Shown one piece after another: positions 1 to 8,432 of a DNA stretch of 64,000 nucleotides. Source of the stretch: Paucihalobacter ruber (GTDB lineage Bacteria > Bacteroidota > Bacteroidia > Flavobacteriales > Flavobacteriaceae); contig NZ_VHIQ01000003.1 of NCBI RefSeq assembly GCF_006494535.1, forward strand, positions 310,001 through 374,000. Direction: 5' to 3'. The notes below the pieces were generated by a model that saw only the letters and a list, made by a program, of their open reading frames with translations, did no database searches and had not been told where the DNA came from. The stretch's first letter is position 1. Every line of letters begins with the position of its first letter. The position numbers and the translations under genes were made by a program.

Positions 1-198
1 ATCTCCGGCTTTTAAATTCTTGTAAACTTCGGTCATTTGAGCAGCCGACAGCGCATCTGCATCTGTTATTTCACCTCCAAATGATGCATAGGCAATTTCT
101 TGTTTTTCAACATTCTGAACTTCATCTTGGGTAGACGTGTTATTTTTACAAGACGCGAATAATAAAGCTACAACAATTAAAACATAAATTGGTTTCAT
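1..198 (-). CDS. Lipoprotein, DUF4920-like (3' part cut off by window edge)
   Basis: Sixty-six residues are visible from an ATG at 198 running off the left edge. The start is a hydrophobic signal peptide of about 16 residues ending in a lipobox (FASC), so the mature protein should be lipidated on Cys17 and sit in an outer or periplasmic membrane leaflet. An acidic, Thr/Gln-rich linker follows, then AYASFGGEI and a short helix, which resembles how flavobacterial DUF4920 lipoproteins begin. The family has no firm function. It is divergent from ilvE with about 110 bp between them. The family call is by resemblance of a short segment only; the lipoprotein call is firm. Confidence 0.6.
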   Translation of the reverse strand, partial: MKPIYVLIVVALLFASCKNNTSTQDEVQNVEKQEIAYASFGGEITDADALSAAQMTEVYKNLKAGD

Positions 199-262
199 AA
201 ACATCTGATTTCATTAAGTTTCAACAAAAATAGTACTTTTTTAATAGATATTTATGTTTTTA

Positions 263-287
263 TTGCGCCTTAAAATAGCTACTTTTG
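263..287 (+). promoter_or_regulatory. Candidate Bacteroidetes promoter for ilvE
   Basis: TACTTTTG at 280-287 fits the Bacteroidetes -7 consensus TAnnTTTG and lies 23 bp before the ilvE ATG. A TTG at 263-265 could be the -33 element, but the spacing is shorter than the usual 17-19 or more, so only the -7 part is well supported. Confidence 0.4.
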
Positions 288-310
288 CCGCAGTTTTAAA
301 GCATTAACCT

Positions 311-1369
311 ATGGCAACCACAATAAACATTACTAAAAGAACAGATACAAAAATCAACAACGTAGATTTTAACAATTTAATTTTTGGAACTGTTTTTACA
401 GACCATATGTTTTATTGCGATTATAAAGACGGACAATGGCAACAGCCGCAAATTACGCCCTATCAGGCCATGAGCTTTGATCCCGCAGCGCGCGTATTTC
501 ATTACGGACAAGCAGTTTTTGAAGGGATGAAAGCCTACAAAGACGAGGAGGGCAAAATTTTCTTGTTCAGACCCGATCAAAACTTTAAACGCATTAACAA
601 ATCTTCGGCAAGATTGGCCATGCCCGAATTTCCTGAAGATTTTTTTTTCGAGGGATTAACCGAATTATTAAAATTAGACAGTGCTTGGATAAAACCCGGT
701 GTTGGTAATTCTCTATATCTAAGACCATTTGTTATTGCTACCGAACCTGCTATTTCGGCTTCACCGGCAAAGGAATACAGATTTATGATTATTTTGTCGC
801 CTGCAAAAGCTTATTACGCCGGAAAAGTACGTGTTTTATTTGCCGAAAAATTTAGTCGTGCCGCCAATGGTGGTGTTGGTTTTGCAAAGGCGGCCGGCAA
901 CTATGCTGCACAATTTTATCCAACAAGTCTGGCTCAGAAAAAAGGCTATCAGCAAGTGATTTGGACAGATGCCAATAGCCATGAAAATTTGGAGGAAGCC
1001 GGTACCATGAATGTGTTTTTTAGAATTAATGATACTTTAATCACAGCGCCAACGAGCGATAGAATTCTAGATGGTGTTACCAGAAAAAGTCTGATTCAGC
1101 TTTGTGATGATTTGAATATTAACTGCGAAGTTAGAAACATCACCGTATCAGAAATAAAAACGGCCGCCAAGAACGGTAGCTTAAAAGAAATTTTTGGTGC
1201 GGGCACGGCAGCTGTTATTAGTCCGGTAGAAGCTTTTGAACATGCTGAAGAACTATTTGAACTTCCGGAAATTGAGAATTCCTACGGCAGTTTACTAAAA
1301 GACAGCATGCTTAAAATTCAGCACAATTTAGCTGAGGACAAACACGGCTGGCGTTATGAGGTGAGATAG
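311..1369 (+). CDS. ilvE: Branched-chain amino acid aminotransferase
   Basis: A 352-residue fold-type IV PLP aminotransferase of normal BCAT length. It interconverts leucine, isoleucine and valine with their 2-oxo acids, using glutamate/2-oxoglutarate, in the cytoplasm. Visible family features are the early HYGQAVFEGMKAY block, the lysine segment GVGFAKAAGNYA that would carry the PLP Schiff base, the EEAGTMNVFF block with the PLP-binding glutamate, and the late GAGTAAVISPV phosphate-binding loop. The ATG at 311 is preceded by an A-rich leader and a good -7 element. It stands alone, not in an ilv operon. Some family members act on D-amino acids or 4-amino-4-deoxychorismate, but motifs and length favour BCAT. 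Confidence 0.93.
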   Translation: MATTINITKRTDTKINNVDFNNLIFGTVFTDHMFYCDYKDGQWQQPQITPYQAMSFDPAARVFHYGQAVFEGMKAYKDEEGKIFLFRPDQNFKRINKSSARLAMPEFPEDFFFEGLTELLKLDSAWIKPGVGNSLYLRPFVIATEPAISASPAKEYRFMIILSPAKAYYAGKVRVLFAEKFSRAANGGVGFAKAAGNYAAQFYPTSLAQKKGYQQVIWTDANSHENLEEAGTMNVFFRINDTLITAPTSDRILDGVTRKSLIQLCDDLNINCEVRNITVSEIKTAAKNGSLKEIFGAGTAAVISPVEAFEHAEELFELPEIENSYGSLLKDSMLKIQHNLAEDKHGWRYEVR

Positions 1370-1376
1370 TCTTTTT

Positions 1377-1510
1377 GAGTTATGAGTTATAAGTGAGTTA
1401 TGAGTTGTTAGTTGTGAGTTGGTAAGGTCTAAATACCAAATTTCAAAGCACAAATTCCAAATTACAATTTACAAATACCAAACTCCAAACTCTGAACTCC
1501 AAACTTTATC
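1377..1510. repeat. Low-complexity intergenic repeats between convergent genes
   Basis: Two simple-repeat tracts lie between ilvE and the convergent MazG-like gene. One is several near-copies of GAGTTATGA / GTTGTGAG (about 1377-1425), the other a run of CCAAA/CAAATTCC units (about 1432-1505). There is no open frame. Such tracts are common in Bacteroidetes gaps. Confidence 0.6.
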
Positions 1511-1519
1511 AACTTATTT

Positions 1520-1906
1520 CTATTTCTCCAAAATCGACATGATGTTTGGCTGGAAGTAATTTGGGCCTTTTAAAACCTTCCCATCTTCGCGATAAATGGG
1601 TTCGCCGTTTTCACCCAGTTTGCTCATATTGCTACGCTGAATTTCGTTAAAAACTTCCTCTATTTTGTGTTGCAAACCATGTTCAATAATGGTCCCACAT
1701 AAAATATAGAGCAAATCACCCAAAGCATCGGCTACTTCAACCAAATCGTTGTTATTGGCAGCATCGAGGTATTCTTCATTTTCCTCTCGCATCAATTTAT
1801 ACCTGAGTAAATTTTTTGAAATTCCTAAATTGGCCTGAGGTGTTTCTCGGTAGCCTAATTTAAAAGCCGTATGAAAAGCCTTTACGGCATCTATTTTGTC
1901 TTGCAT
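1520..1906 (-). CDS. MazG-like nucleoside triphosphate pyrophosphohydrolase
   Basis: A 128-residue all-alpha NTP pyrophosphohydrolase of the MazG/HisE superfamily. These enzymes cleave (d)NTPs to the monophosphate and pyrophosphate, often cleaning up non-canonical nucleotides. The core helices carry the metal-binding acidic signature: REENEEYLDAA (ExxE) at about residues 40-50 and EVADALGDLLYIL (ExxxD-like) at about 57-69. A C-terminal segment with GPNYFQP resembles the phage/MazG-like pyrophosphohydrolase proteins seen in flavobacteria. It is a single-domain form, far shorter than full MazG. Substrate is not predictable from the sequence. A HisE role is unlikely because there is no his neighbour. 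Confidence 0.8.
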   Translation of the reverse strand: MQDKIDAVKAFHTAFKLGYRETPQANLGISKNLLRYKLMREENEEYLDAANNNDLVEVADALGDLLYILCGTIIEHGLQHKIEEVFNEIQRSNMSKLGENGEPIYREDGKVLKGPNYFQPNIMSILEK

Positions 1907-1997
1907 AAAAAATTAGTTTCTAATATTTATGCGCAAATTACAAAATCTAAAAAGTAATATTTTTAATAATGCCATAAATTAATGGTATTAATATTTG

Positions 1998-2005
1998 TAA
2001 CTTTG
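1998..2005 (+). promoter_or_regulatory. -7 promoter element before the small membrane gene
   Basis: TAACTTTG at 1998-2005 is an exact TAnnTTTG match, 23 bp before the ATG at 2029. No convincing -33 TTG at the right distance was seen. Confidence 0.4.
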
Positions 2006-2028
2006 TAATAGCACCAATTTAAGGATTT

Positions 2029-2214
2029 ATGTTTACTAACGGACAAATTACTTTTGGCATTTTGTTTGCCATCGCTTTTATTATTGTGATGATATACACC
2101 TACCGAAAAGACATGAAACTTCACCGTAAATATTACAAAGGCAGTGTTTGGATTTTAATTGCCTTTATTGCCTTTATTGCCTTTATTGGTTTTGTTAAGT
2201 TTGTGTTTATGTAA
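2029..2214 (+). CDS. Small two-helix membrane protein of unknown function
   Basis: A 61-residue protein with two hydrophobic helices (about residues 9-24 and 41-59) separated by a basic loop containing YRKDMKLHRKYYKG, so the loop should face the cytoplasm. The second helix is encoded by a short tandem repeat: ATTGCCTTT occurs three times in a row near 2158-2187, giving the repeated IAFIAFIAF. It has its own -7 element and lies 49 bp upstream of crcB, so co-transcription is likely. No family is recognised. The repeat makes the helix length prone to slippage-type variation. Confidence 0.6.
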   Translation: MFTNGQITFGILFAIAFIIVMIYTYRKDMKLHRKYYKGSVWILIAFIAFIAFIGFVKFVFM

Positions 2215-2263
2215 TCTACTTCGCAATTATTTGCATATTTTCGTATGACTCAATTGAATTAAT

Positions 2264-2629
2264 TTGAAACACATCCTACTAGTTTTTATTGGCGGTGGCA
2301 TAGGCAGCGCATTGCGTTTTGCCATATCAAAATGGCTAAATAACAACAGTTACCATCTGCCTTTTGGTACCTTTACTGTTAATATTTTAGGCAGTTTCTT
2401 GATAGGTATTCTTATTGGGATGGCAAGTAAAAACAATCTGTTGAACGAACAACAAACCTTATTGTTAATTAGTGGATTTTGTGGCGGATTTACAACCTTT
2501 TCAGCCTTTGCATTTGAGAATTTCAACTTTATAAAAACCGGTGATTATAGCAGTTTAATTGTTTATACCATTGGAAGCATTGTTGTTGGTATATTGGCTG
2601 TATTTTTGGGATTTCTATTGGCCAAATAA
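2264..2629 (+). CDS. crcB: Fluoride ion exporter CrcB/FluC
   Basis: A 121-residue, four-helix membrane protein of the Fluc family. It works as a dual-topology dimeric fluoride channel that keeps cytosolic fluoride low. Signature segments are GGGIGSALRF near the start, GTFTVNILGSFLIG (pore asparagine) and GFCGGFTTFSAF (the phenylalanine/threonine track). Length matches the family. It starts with TTG at 2264, the only start that keeps the full first helix. No fluoride riboswitch is evident in the 49 bp upstream. The stop abuts the convergent DUF1684 gene. Confidence 0.92.
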   Translation: MKHILLVFIGGGIGSALRFAISKWLNNNSYHLPFGTFTVNILGSFLIGILIGMASKNNLLNEQQTLLLISGFCGGFTTFSAFAFENFNFIKTGDYSSLIVYTIGSIVVGILAVFLGFLLAK

Positions 2630-3235
2630 TTATTCCTTTTTATAATCCTTCATTCCTGCCTTTACCTCAATTTCCAGAAAATTGTCTCTCGGCACAATGG
2701 GACAAGAATACTTTTTGTTGTAAACGCATAAAGGGTTATAAGCTTTATTAAAATCAAGCTCCACAATATCACCGTCGGGAATGCGCAAGTCAATATACCT
2801 ACCACCGCCATAAGAGGTCTCACCATTTGTTAAATCTAAAAATGGTAAAAACAAGTAATCTACAAATTCGGGGTCTTCTAAATTATCTTTGCCTTGATAT
2901 ACATTGAGTTTAAAAGTTGTTCCCTGCAATTCAAAAGTTAAAATACCATACACACGCTCTTCAGTTAGTCTGTCGGTAGTTGTTTTCATTTTAAAAAACG
3001 GCGTTTCGGGTGTGCGCTCTAAATGTGCGTTAACCAAATAACTACTATCTGCCTTAAAAAACTCTAGAGATCGAAAGGTCTTTCGGTCTTTATCGGTTAA
3101 AGGTGATTTTGAAGCATCTTTAAAATTGGCATTTTGTTGTCGCTGCCATTCGGTTTCACCTAAAACAGGTTGTTTTTTGGGTTCGCAACCTATCCACAAA
3201 ATAGTGAGTAGGATTAAAATCTTTACATATTTCAT
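2630..3235 (-). CDS. DUF1684 family lipoprotein
   Basis: A 201-residue lipoprotein: signal peptide of about 16 residues with lipobox WIGC. The body matches the DUF1684 pattern: SPLTDKDRKTF near residue 45, a beta-rich middle, then DLTNGETSYGGGRYIDL, DFNKAYNPLCVYN and YSCPIVPRDNFLEIEVKAG at the end. Two cysteines (in CVYN and SCP) are typical for the family. The biochemical role of DUF1684 proteins is not established. The gene is convergent with crcB with no gap. Family assignment is firm, function open. Confidence 0.85.
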   Translation of the reverse strand: MKYVKILILLTILWIGCEPKKQPVLGETEWQRQQNANFKDASKSPLTDKDRKTFRSLEFFKADSSYLVNAHLERTPETPFFKMKTTTDRLTEERVYGILTFELQGTTFKLNVYQGKDNLEDPEFVDYLFLPFLDLTNGETSYGGGRYIDLRIPDGDIVELDFNKAYNPLCVYNKKYSCPIVPRDNFLEIEVKAGMKDYKKE

Positions 3236-3357
3236 TGGTTATTATTTTTCGTTTCAAAAATACAACATACCTATAATTTACATAGATTTGGTTGCAATTT
3301 AAGATGTGTTGCAAACTTTTTTTAAAACTAAAAAGGTAAACAATCTTCGACAAAAAA

Positions 3358-4551
3358 ATGAAAGTCCTTTTTAAAAATTACATTGACACTTTCGGCGGAC
3401 TTTCAAAAGAGGTTTGGTGGCTGGCGCTTATTACGTTGATTAACCGTGCGGGCACGATGGTGATTCCGTTTTTGAGTTTATATCTCACTACCAGTTTAGA
3501 TTTTAGTTTTTCGCAGGTTGGCTGGATCATGTCGGCCTTTGGTCTTGGCTCTGTTGCAGGTTCATTTTTAGGCGGCAAGTTAACCGACGTATTTGGCTAT
3601 TACAAAGTCATGGTATTTAGTTTATTCACTACCGGTTTGCTGTTTATTGCGCTTCAACTAATGAAAACATTCACAGAGTTTTGTGTTGGTATTTTCCTGG
3701 TAATGCTGGTAGCCGATATGTTTAGACCTGCCATGTTTGTGGCCTTAAATACGTACAGTAAAATTGAAAACAAAACGCGCTCTGTAACTTTAATAAGATT
3801 GGCTATTAATTTAGGTTTTTCGGCCGGTCCGGCTGTTGGCGGTATTATTATTACCACCATAAGTTACGCAGGTTTATTCTGGGTAGATGGTATTACCTGT
3901 ATTTTAGCAACCATACTGCTCATTTTTACTTTAAACCCTAAAAAGGCAAGGATTTTAGATAGTGAAGTTTCTGAAAGTCCGGTATCGGCCTACAAAGACA
4001 AACCATTTCTTATTTTCCTTATTGCAATTACCCTATTTGCCATTGTATTTATACAGTATTTTTCTACGATGCCTTTGTTTTACAAAGAAAAGGCCAACTT
4101 AACCGAGTTCGATATTGGCTTGCTTTTAGGACTTAACGGATTTTTAATTTTTCTATTTGAAATGCCATTGATTAAATGGTTAGAAAATTCCAGATACCGC
4201 TTTAGTATTCTAATGATGTTTGGTGCTGCCATAACCGGTTTGAGTTTTGTAATTTTGCTGGTAAGTTACTGGATAGGCATTATCTTAGTTGGAATGTTAT
4301 TGATGACACTTGGAGAAATGATAGCATTTCCGTTCTCAAATGCCTTTGCCATGAAACGCTCAAAACGCGGTAAACAAGGCCAGTATATGGCACTTTATGC
4401 GGTTTCTTTCTCGGTGGCGCATTTGGTTGGTCATAATTTAGGACTACAAATGGTGAACCAATTTGGCTTTAATACCACCTGGTTATTTATGGGATTATTG
4501 GCTGCCTTGAGTGCTGTTTTATTGTTGATGTTGAAAAAAATGACAGATTGA
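3358..4551 (+). CDS. Major facilitator superfamily transporter (DHA1-like)
   Basis: A 397-residue, 12-helix MFS protein. The loop 2-3 region GGKLTDVFGYYKVMV corresponds to the A-motif (GxLaDrfGrr), and RLAINLGFSAGPAVGG is the antiporter C-motif region in helix 5, which points to a drug/metabolite:proton exporter of the DHA1 type. The halves are separated by a loop around residues 195-215. The ypdA-like gene begins one base after the stop, so the two are co-transcribed. Substrate cannot be read from the sequence. Confidence 0.82.
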   Translation: MKVLFKNYIDTFGGLSKEVWWLALITLINRAGTMVIPFLSLYLTTSLDFSFSQVGWIMSAFGLGSVAGSFLGGKLTDVFGYYKVMVFSLFTTGLLFIALQLMKTFTEFCVGIFLVMLVADMFRPAMFVALNTYSKIENKTRSVTLIRLAINLGFSAGPAVGGIIITTISYAGLFWVDGITCILATILLIFTLNPKKARILDSEVSESPVSAYKDKPFLIFLIAITLFAIVFIQYFSTMPLFYKEKANLTEFDIGLLLGLNGFLIFLFEMPLIKWLENSRYRFSILMMFGAAITGLSFVILLVSYWIGIILVGMLLMTLGEMIAFPFSNAFAMKRSKRGKQGQYMALYAVSFSVAHLVGHNLGLQMVNQFGFNTTWLFMGLLAALSAVLLLMLKKMTD

Positions 4552-4552
4552 A

Positions 4553-5527
4553 ATGACAAATTTTCAAGTAATTATAATTGGCGGCGGACCCATTGGCATT
4601 GCCTGTGCTTTAGAATGTGAAAAACGAGGGTGGCATTATACCATTATTGAAAAAGGCGCACTAACCAACTCCATTTATAACTACCCGTTAAACATGAGGT
4701 TTTTTTCTACTTCGGAAAAGTTAGAACTGGACAACATTCCGTTTATTAGTAACCAACCAAAACCAAATCGGGATGAAGCTTTGGAATACTACCGACGCGT
4801 AGTTACATCTAACAATTTAAAAATAAAATTATTTGAAACCGTTGAAGCCGTTGAGAAAAACCAAAATAAATTTGTAATAACCACCGATAAAAATCAATAC
4901 CTGTCAGAAAAAGTAATTATTGCCAGTGGCTTTTACGATCTGCCAAAAATGTTAAACGTACCCGGTGAAAACCTACCGAAGGTGAGTCATTATTTCACCG
5001 AAGCACACCCTTATATTTTACAAAAAGTAGCGGTTATTGGTGCCAGTAATTCGTCAGTAGATGCGGCGCTTGAAATTTGGCGAAAAGGTGGTGATGTCAC
5101 CATGATTGTTAGAGGTGAAGCCATTGGAGAACGCGTAAAATATTGGGTAAGACCCGATATGGTTAACCGAATTGCCGAAGGCAGCATCAAAGCCTATTTT
5201 AATGCCGAAGTGACCACCATTGACGAAAAATCAATTTCATTTAAAACCACTGAAGAAGAAATAACCATTGAAAACGATTTTGTTTTAGCCTTGACAGGTT
5301 ATCGGCCTAATCTGGAATTTTTAAAAAACATTGGTATTGAATTCTCCAACGATAATTTGGAAAAACCGGTCTATAATCAAGACACCATGGAAACCAATAT
5401 TAAAGGATTATATCTGGCCGGCGTTATTTGCGGCGGACAAGAAACGCATAAATGGTTTATTGAAAATTCGAGGGTACATGCTAAACTAATTGCAGAGCAT
5501 TTGGATGGTATATTGATTGAGGGTTGA
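4553..5527 (+). CDS. ypdA: YpdA-like NADPH-dependent flavin oxidoreductase
   Basis: A 324-residue two-dinucleotide-binding flavoprotein. The FAD loop is IIIGGGPIGIACALE at residues 6-20, and the NADPH loop is AVIGASNSSVDAALE near 160. The NYPLNMRFFSTSEKLELD block and the C-terminal ETHKWFIENSR tail are characteristic of the YpdA family, described in Firmicutes as bacillithiol-disulfide reductase. No thioredoxin-reductase CxxC is present, as expected for YpdA. It is coupled to the MFS gene (1-bp gap). Bacillithiol use is known in some Bacteroidetes; linking it to this carrier is inference. Confidence 0.82.
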   Translation: MTNFQVIIIGGGPIGIACALECEKRGWHYTIIEKGALTNSIYNYPLNMRFFSTSEKLELDNIPFISNQPKPNRDEALEYYRRVVTSNNLKIKLFETVEAVEKNQNKFVITTDKNQYLSEKVIIASGFYDLPKMLNVPGENLPKVSHYFTEAHPYILQKVAVIGASNSSVDAALEIWRKGGDVTMIVRGEAIGERVKYWVRPDMVNRIAEGSIKAYFNAEVTTIDEKSISFKTTEEEITIENDFVLALTGYRPNLEFLKNIGIEFSNDNLEKPVYNQDTMETNIKGLYLAGVICGGQETHKWFIENSRVHAKLIAEHLDGILIEG

Positions 5528-5603
5528 ACTTCCCTGATTAGAGTTGACCGTTATTAAACATTAATTTTTGAAATTTTTGTTAATTAGGTTTACACCCCTA
5601 AGG

Positions 5604-5619
5604 TCCCCTCAAGGGGACA
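5604..5619. repeat. Short GC-rich hairpin in intergenic gap
   Basis: GTCCCC/GGGGAC stem with a TCAA loop, in the 171-bp gap between the convergent ypdA-like and lrp genes. There is no T-run, so it is at most a weak terminator; the surrounding CCCCTAAGGTCCCC context looks like an interspersed intergenic repeat. Confidence 0.4.
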
Positions 5620-5698
5620 ATTCGATTTAAGATAATAATTTACCACTAACCTCTCAAAGGCTCACAAACTAATAAACTCACCCACTCACCACTGCCAC

Positions 5699-6139
5699 CT
5701 ACTTCACCGGCTTCACTTCATTATTCTTAACCACTTGAGACAAGACTATTTGAGTTTTAGATTCGCCATAAACAATTAACTGATCAATAAACGACTCTAA
5801 GTGCTTTTGATTTTTGAGAACAACTTCCATTACAATGTTTTCGTTACCTGTAATTCTATAACAATTAATAACCTCATCGTAAGTTTTTACTTTTTCCAAA
5901 AAAGGTTTTAACATTCCCATAAAAGCCCGAAGTGTAATAATGGCCTTTAATTGATAGCCTACTTCGAACGGCGAAATAGTAGTTTGATAGGCCTGAATAA
6001 TACCGGCGTCTTCCATTTTTTTTATGCGTTCTGCTACCGCCGGCGATGATATACCAACCTGTCTGCCGATGGCTGCATTAGATTGCCGTGCATTTTTTTG
6101 AAGACATTTTAAAATATGCTTATTGATACTATCCAACAT
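5699..6139 (-). CDS. Lrp/AsnC family transcriptional regulator
   Basis: A 146-residue Lrp-type regulator. N-terminal winged helix: LDSINKHILKCLQKNARQS followed by the recognition region VGISSPAVAERIKKMEDAGII (about residues 28-48). The C-terminal RAM/AsnC ligand-binding sandwich spans about 65-135, with the GNENIVMEV segment. Members bind DNA as octamers or hexadecamers and sense amino acids. It is divergent from the next gene with about 98 bp between starts, so it may control that gene and itself; this is positional inference. Confidence 0.88.
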   Translation of the reverse strand: MLDSINKHILKCLQKNARQSNAAIGRQVGISSPAVAERIKKMEDAGIIQAYQTTISPFEVGYQLKAIITLRAFMGMLKPFLEKVKTYDEVINCYRITGNENIVMEVVLKNQKHLESFIDQLIVYGESKTQIVLSQVVKNNEVKPVK

Positions 6140-6237
6140 AATTAAAGTTTAAAGTAATAAATATATACAATTTAATGTAAAATATCGCTTTTACTTTAAA
6201 TATTAAGGTCGAGTCTCAGAACTAGTGATTAATTTTG

Positions 6238-6651
6238 ATGAAAATTGCAAATAATATGACTTATCAGTTCCCCAAACACTTATCTGATTTGCCTATTTAC
6301 AATAAGGCCATAGAAATATTTATTTTATCGAGAAGTATTTCATCTTATTTAAATCAGGATTTATGTGGCTTACATCCCGATGGTAGTGAAGACCCAAACA
6401 TTTACTTTTCCGGAGATATCGTACAACAAAGTGAATCTTTGGCTCCCGAAATCTTAAAAGCAGAACAAGCGCGTTTTTCAGACCACAAATACAGACATAT
6501 CCATACACTAAATTCTTTAACCCGAAAACTCTACAACAATTGCAAACGTCTTGAAAATAGCAATAGCGATGGTAGAGATTTTCTTAAGTTATTAAGAAAA
6601 GAAATTGGGCACTTCAAACAATTACAGCGTACTTGGATGTTGAGCTTATAG
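6238..6651 (+). CDS. Helical protein of unknown function next to lrp
   Basis: About 137 residues from the ATG at 6238; an in-frame TTG three bases earlier is the less likely start. The protein is predicted largely helical and soluble, with LPIYNKAIEIFILSRSISSYL near the start and a basic C-terminal half (RKLYNNCKRLEN, LRKEIGHFKQLQRTWMLSL). The opening helix is reminiscent of four-helix-bundle proteins, but I cannot assign a family. It is transcribed away from the lrp gene and abuts the small reverse gene at 6653. Confidence 0.5.
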   Translation: MKIANNMTYQFPKHLSDLPIYNKAIEIFILSRSISSYLNQDLCGLHPDGSEDPNIYFSGDIVQQSESLAPEILKAEQARFSDHKYRHIHTLNSLTRKLYNNCKRLENSNSDGRDFLKLLRKEIGHFKQLQRTWMLSL

Positions 6652-6652
6652 T

Positions 6653-6790
6653 TTAAGCCGCCGGTTTGTCGCAGTTACCCACTGCAAAACCTTCATATAA
6701 ATAATACTTTTCAGACTTGATAACATTAATCATCCAATCCAGGTGATTTTTAGACTTTCTTTCAAACGGATAGTTAAGTGTAGTTTCCAT
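6653..6790 (-). CDS. Small 45-residue protein, unknown function
   Basis: An uninterrupted frame from ATG at 6790 to TAA at 6653, preceded by an A-rich stretch typical of start regions in this genome. The product begins METTLNYPFERKSKNHLDWM and ends in NCDKPAA, with a balanced soluble composition rather than random low-complexity sequence. The stop lies one base from the stop of the convergent gene, the compact spacing expected of real gene ends. No family is recognised. Confidence 0.45.
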   Translation of the reverse strand: METTLNYPFERKSKNHLDWMINVIKSEKYYLYEGFAVGNCDKPAA

Positions 6791-6970
6791 AACTTTTTGT
6801 TTTATAGGTTAAACATGTTGTAAATTGAGACGATGTAAAATTATGCTCAACCACGAATTCCGCATAAATTTTAAGATTAAATTTGTTGAAATAACCTAAA
6901 AAACAGACCAATGTATAAAATTGTCAAAAAAAATAGATAAAACGCAGTTATTTCGGTGAAAAAAGATGTA

Positions 6971-8413
6971 TTAATCTAGATTCCATATAATTGGAAGTAC
7001 GTAATAGATAATAATTGATAAAATAGCTATAGAAATAACGTTCATCCAAATACCTTTTCTTACCATATCTTCAATACTTAAATAACCAGACCCAAAAACA
7101 ATAGCGTTAGGTGGCGTAGCGACCGGCAACATAAATGCACATGAAGCCGCAAGTGTTGCACTTACCAATAAAATATACGGATGAACCTCCATACTAACGG
7201 CCAGTGGAATGAGAACAGGCAATAACATGGCTGTGGTAGCCAAATTAGATGTGATTTCGGTTAAAAAGTTAACAGCTGCAATTAGTATTAGTACCAATAA
7301 AAATATGGATATACCTTCAAGTAAAGTCAGTTGCCCGCCAATCCATGCCGCCAATCCGGTTTTATCAAAACCCAAAGCAAGCGCCATACCTCCACCAAAT
7401 AACAATAAAATACCCCAAGGTAATTTTACGGCATCCTGCCAAACAATTAACTTTTTGCCCTTTTCACTTGCAGGAATGATAAATAAAGAAATGGAAGCGG
7501 CTACTGCTATGATGGTATCATCAATCTTCGGAAGAAATTTAACCAATACAAAAGATCTGGTTATCCAGGCTATAGCAGTAATCGCGAAGACTGTAAGCAC
7601 CAGCTTCTCTTCTTTGGAAAGTTTACCTAATTTATTAAGTTGTTTATTAATTTCGGTTGCTCCACCGGGAAAGGTAGCCTGTTCGAATTTAAAAGCGAAC
7701 TTGGTGAGATAGATCCAACTCACAAATAATAAAACGATACTCACAGGAAACCCGAACATGAACCATTGGGCGAAGGTAATTTCGGTATTGTATGTTTTTT
7801 CAACCACACCTGCCAGCACTAAATTTGGCGGTGTACCAATAAGCGTTGCCATTCCACCGATTGAGGCGCTGTAGGCAATGGCCAGCATTAAAGCTTTACC
7901 AAACTTCAAATTTTCGTTTTCAACCGTATTTGGATTGTCTTTTAATTGATATACTATGGCCAATGCAACCGGAAGAATCATCACAGCTGTGGCGGTATTC
8001 GAAATCCACATCGACAGCAAGGCTGTTGCCATCATGAATCCTAAGATGATTCGGTTCATATTGGTACCAACCAGTTTGATAATATTTAAGGCGATACGTT
8101 TGTGTAGATTCCATTTTTCTATGGCGATGGCTAAGATAAATCCGCCTAAAAATAAAAACACATATTTATGTCCGTAGGATGCCGTGGTGTCATTCAATGA
8201 CAATGCGCCACTTAAAGGAAACAAAATTATGGGCAATAAGGCTGTGGCCGAAATAGAAATCGCCTCGGTAATCCACCAGATGGCAATCCATGCTGTTGAT
8301 GCCAGAACAGCGTTGGCCTCATTGCTTAAACCTTCGGGATGAAAAAGGTATTTTATTAAAATGAAACTAATCGGGCCGAGGAATAAACCGATGTTCTTTT
8401 TTGATAGCGTCAT
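6971..8413 (-). CDS. SLC13/DASS family sodium-dependent anion symporter
   Basis: A 480-residue divalent anion:sodium symporter (dicarboxylate, citrate or sulfate). The two SLC13 hallmark Na/substrate clamps are visible: SNTATAVMILPVAL followed by IGTPPNLVLAG in the first half, and TEITSNLATTAMLLPVLI followed by PVATPPNAIVFG in the second. A frame continues upstream to 8491 but would overlap the esterase gene, and M at 8413 (MTLSKKNIGL) begins just before the first helix, so that start is used. Whether it carries succinate, citrate or sulfate is not decided by the motifs. It lies 19 bp downstream of the esterase-like gene on the same strand. Confidence 0.88.
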   Translation of the reverse strand: MTLSKKNIGLFLGPISFILIKYLFHPEGLSNEANAVLASTAWIAIWWITEAISISATALLPIILFPLSGALSLNDTTASYGHKYVFLFLGGFILAIAIEKWNLHKRIALNIIKLVGTNMNRIILGFMMATALLSMWISNTATAVMILPVALAIVYQLKDNPNTVENENLKFGKALMLAIAYSASIGGMATLIGTPPNLVLAGVVEKTYNTEITFAQWFMFGFPVSIVLLFVSWIYLTKFAFKFEQATFPGGATEINKQLNKLGKLSKEEKLVLTVFAITAIAWITRSFVLVKFLPKIDDTIIAVAASISLFIIPASEKGKKLIVWQDAVKLPWGILLLFGGGMALALGFDKTGLAAWIGGQLTLLEGISIFLLVLILIAAVNFLTEITSNLATTAMLLPVLIPLAVSMEVHPYILLVSATLAASCAFMLPVATPPNAIVFGSGYLSIEDMVRKGIWMNVISIAILSIIIYYVLPIIWNLD

Positions 8414-8432
8414 AGTATGGTTTGAAGCAAAT

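Noticed and set aside
7209-7712. 167-codon plus-strand frame inside the SLC13 gene
   Set aside because: Antisense shadow of a well-supported membrane protein; composition is typical of reversed coding sequence.
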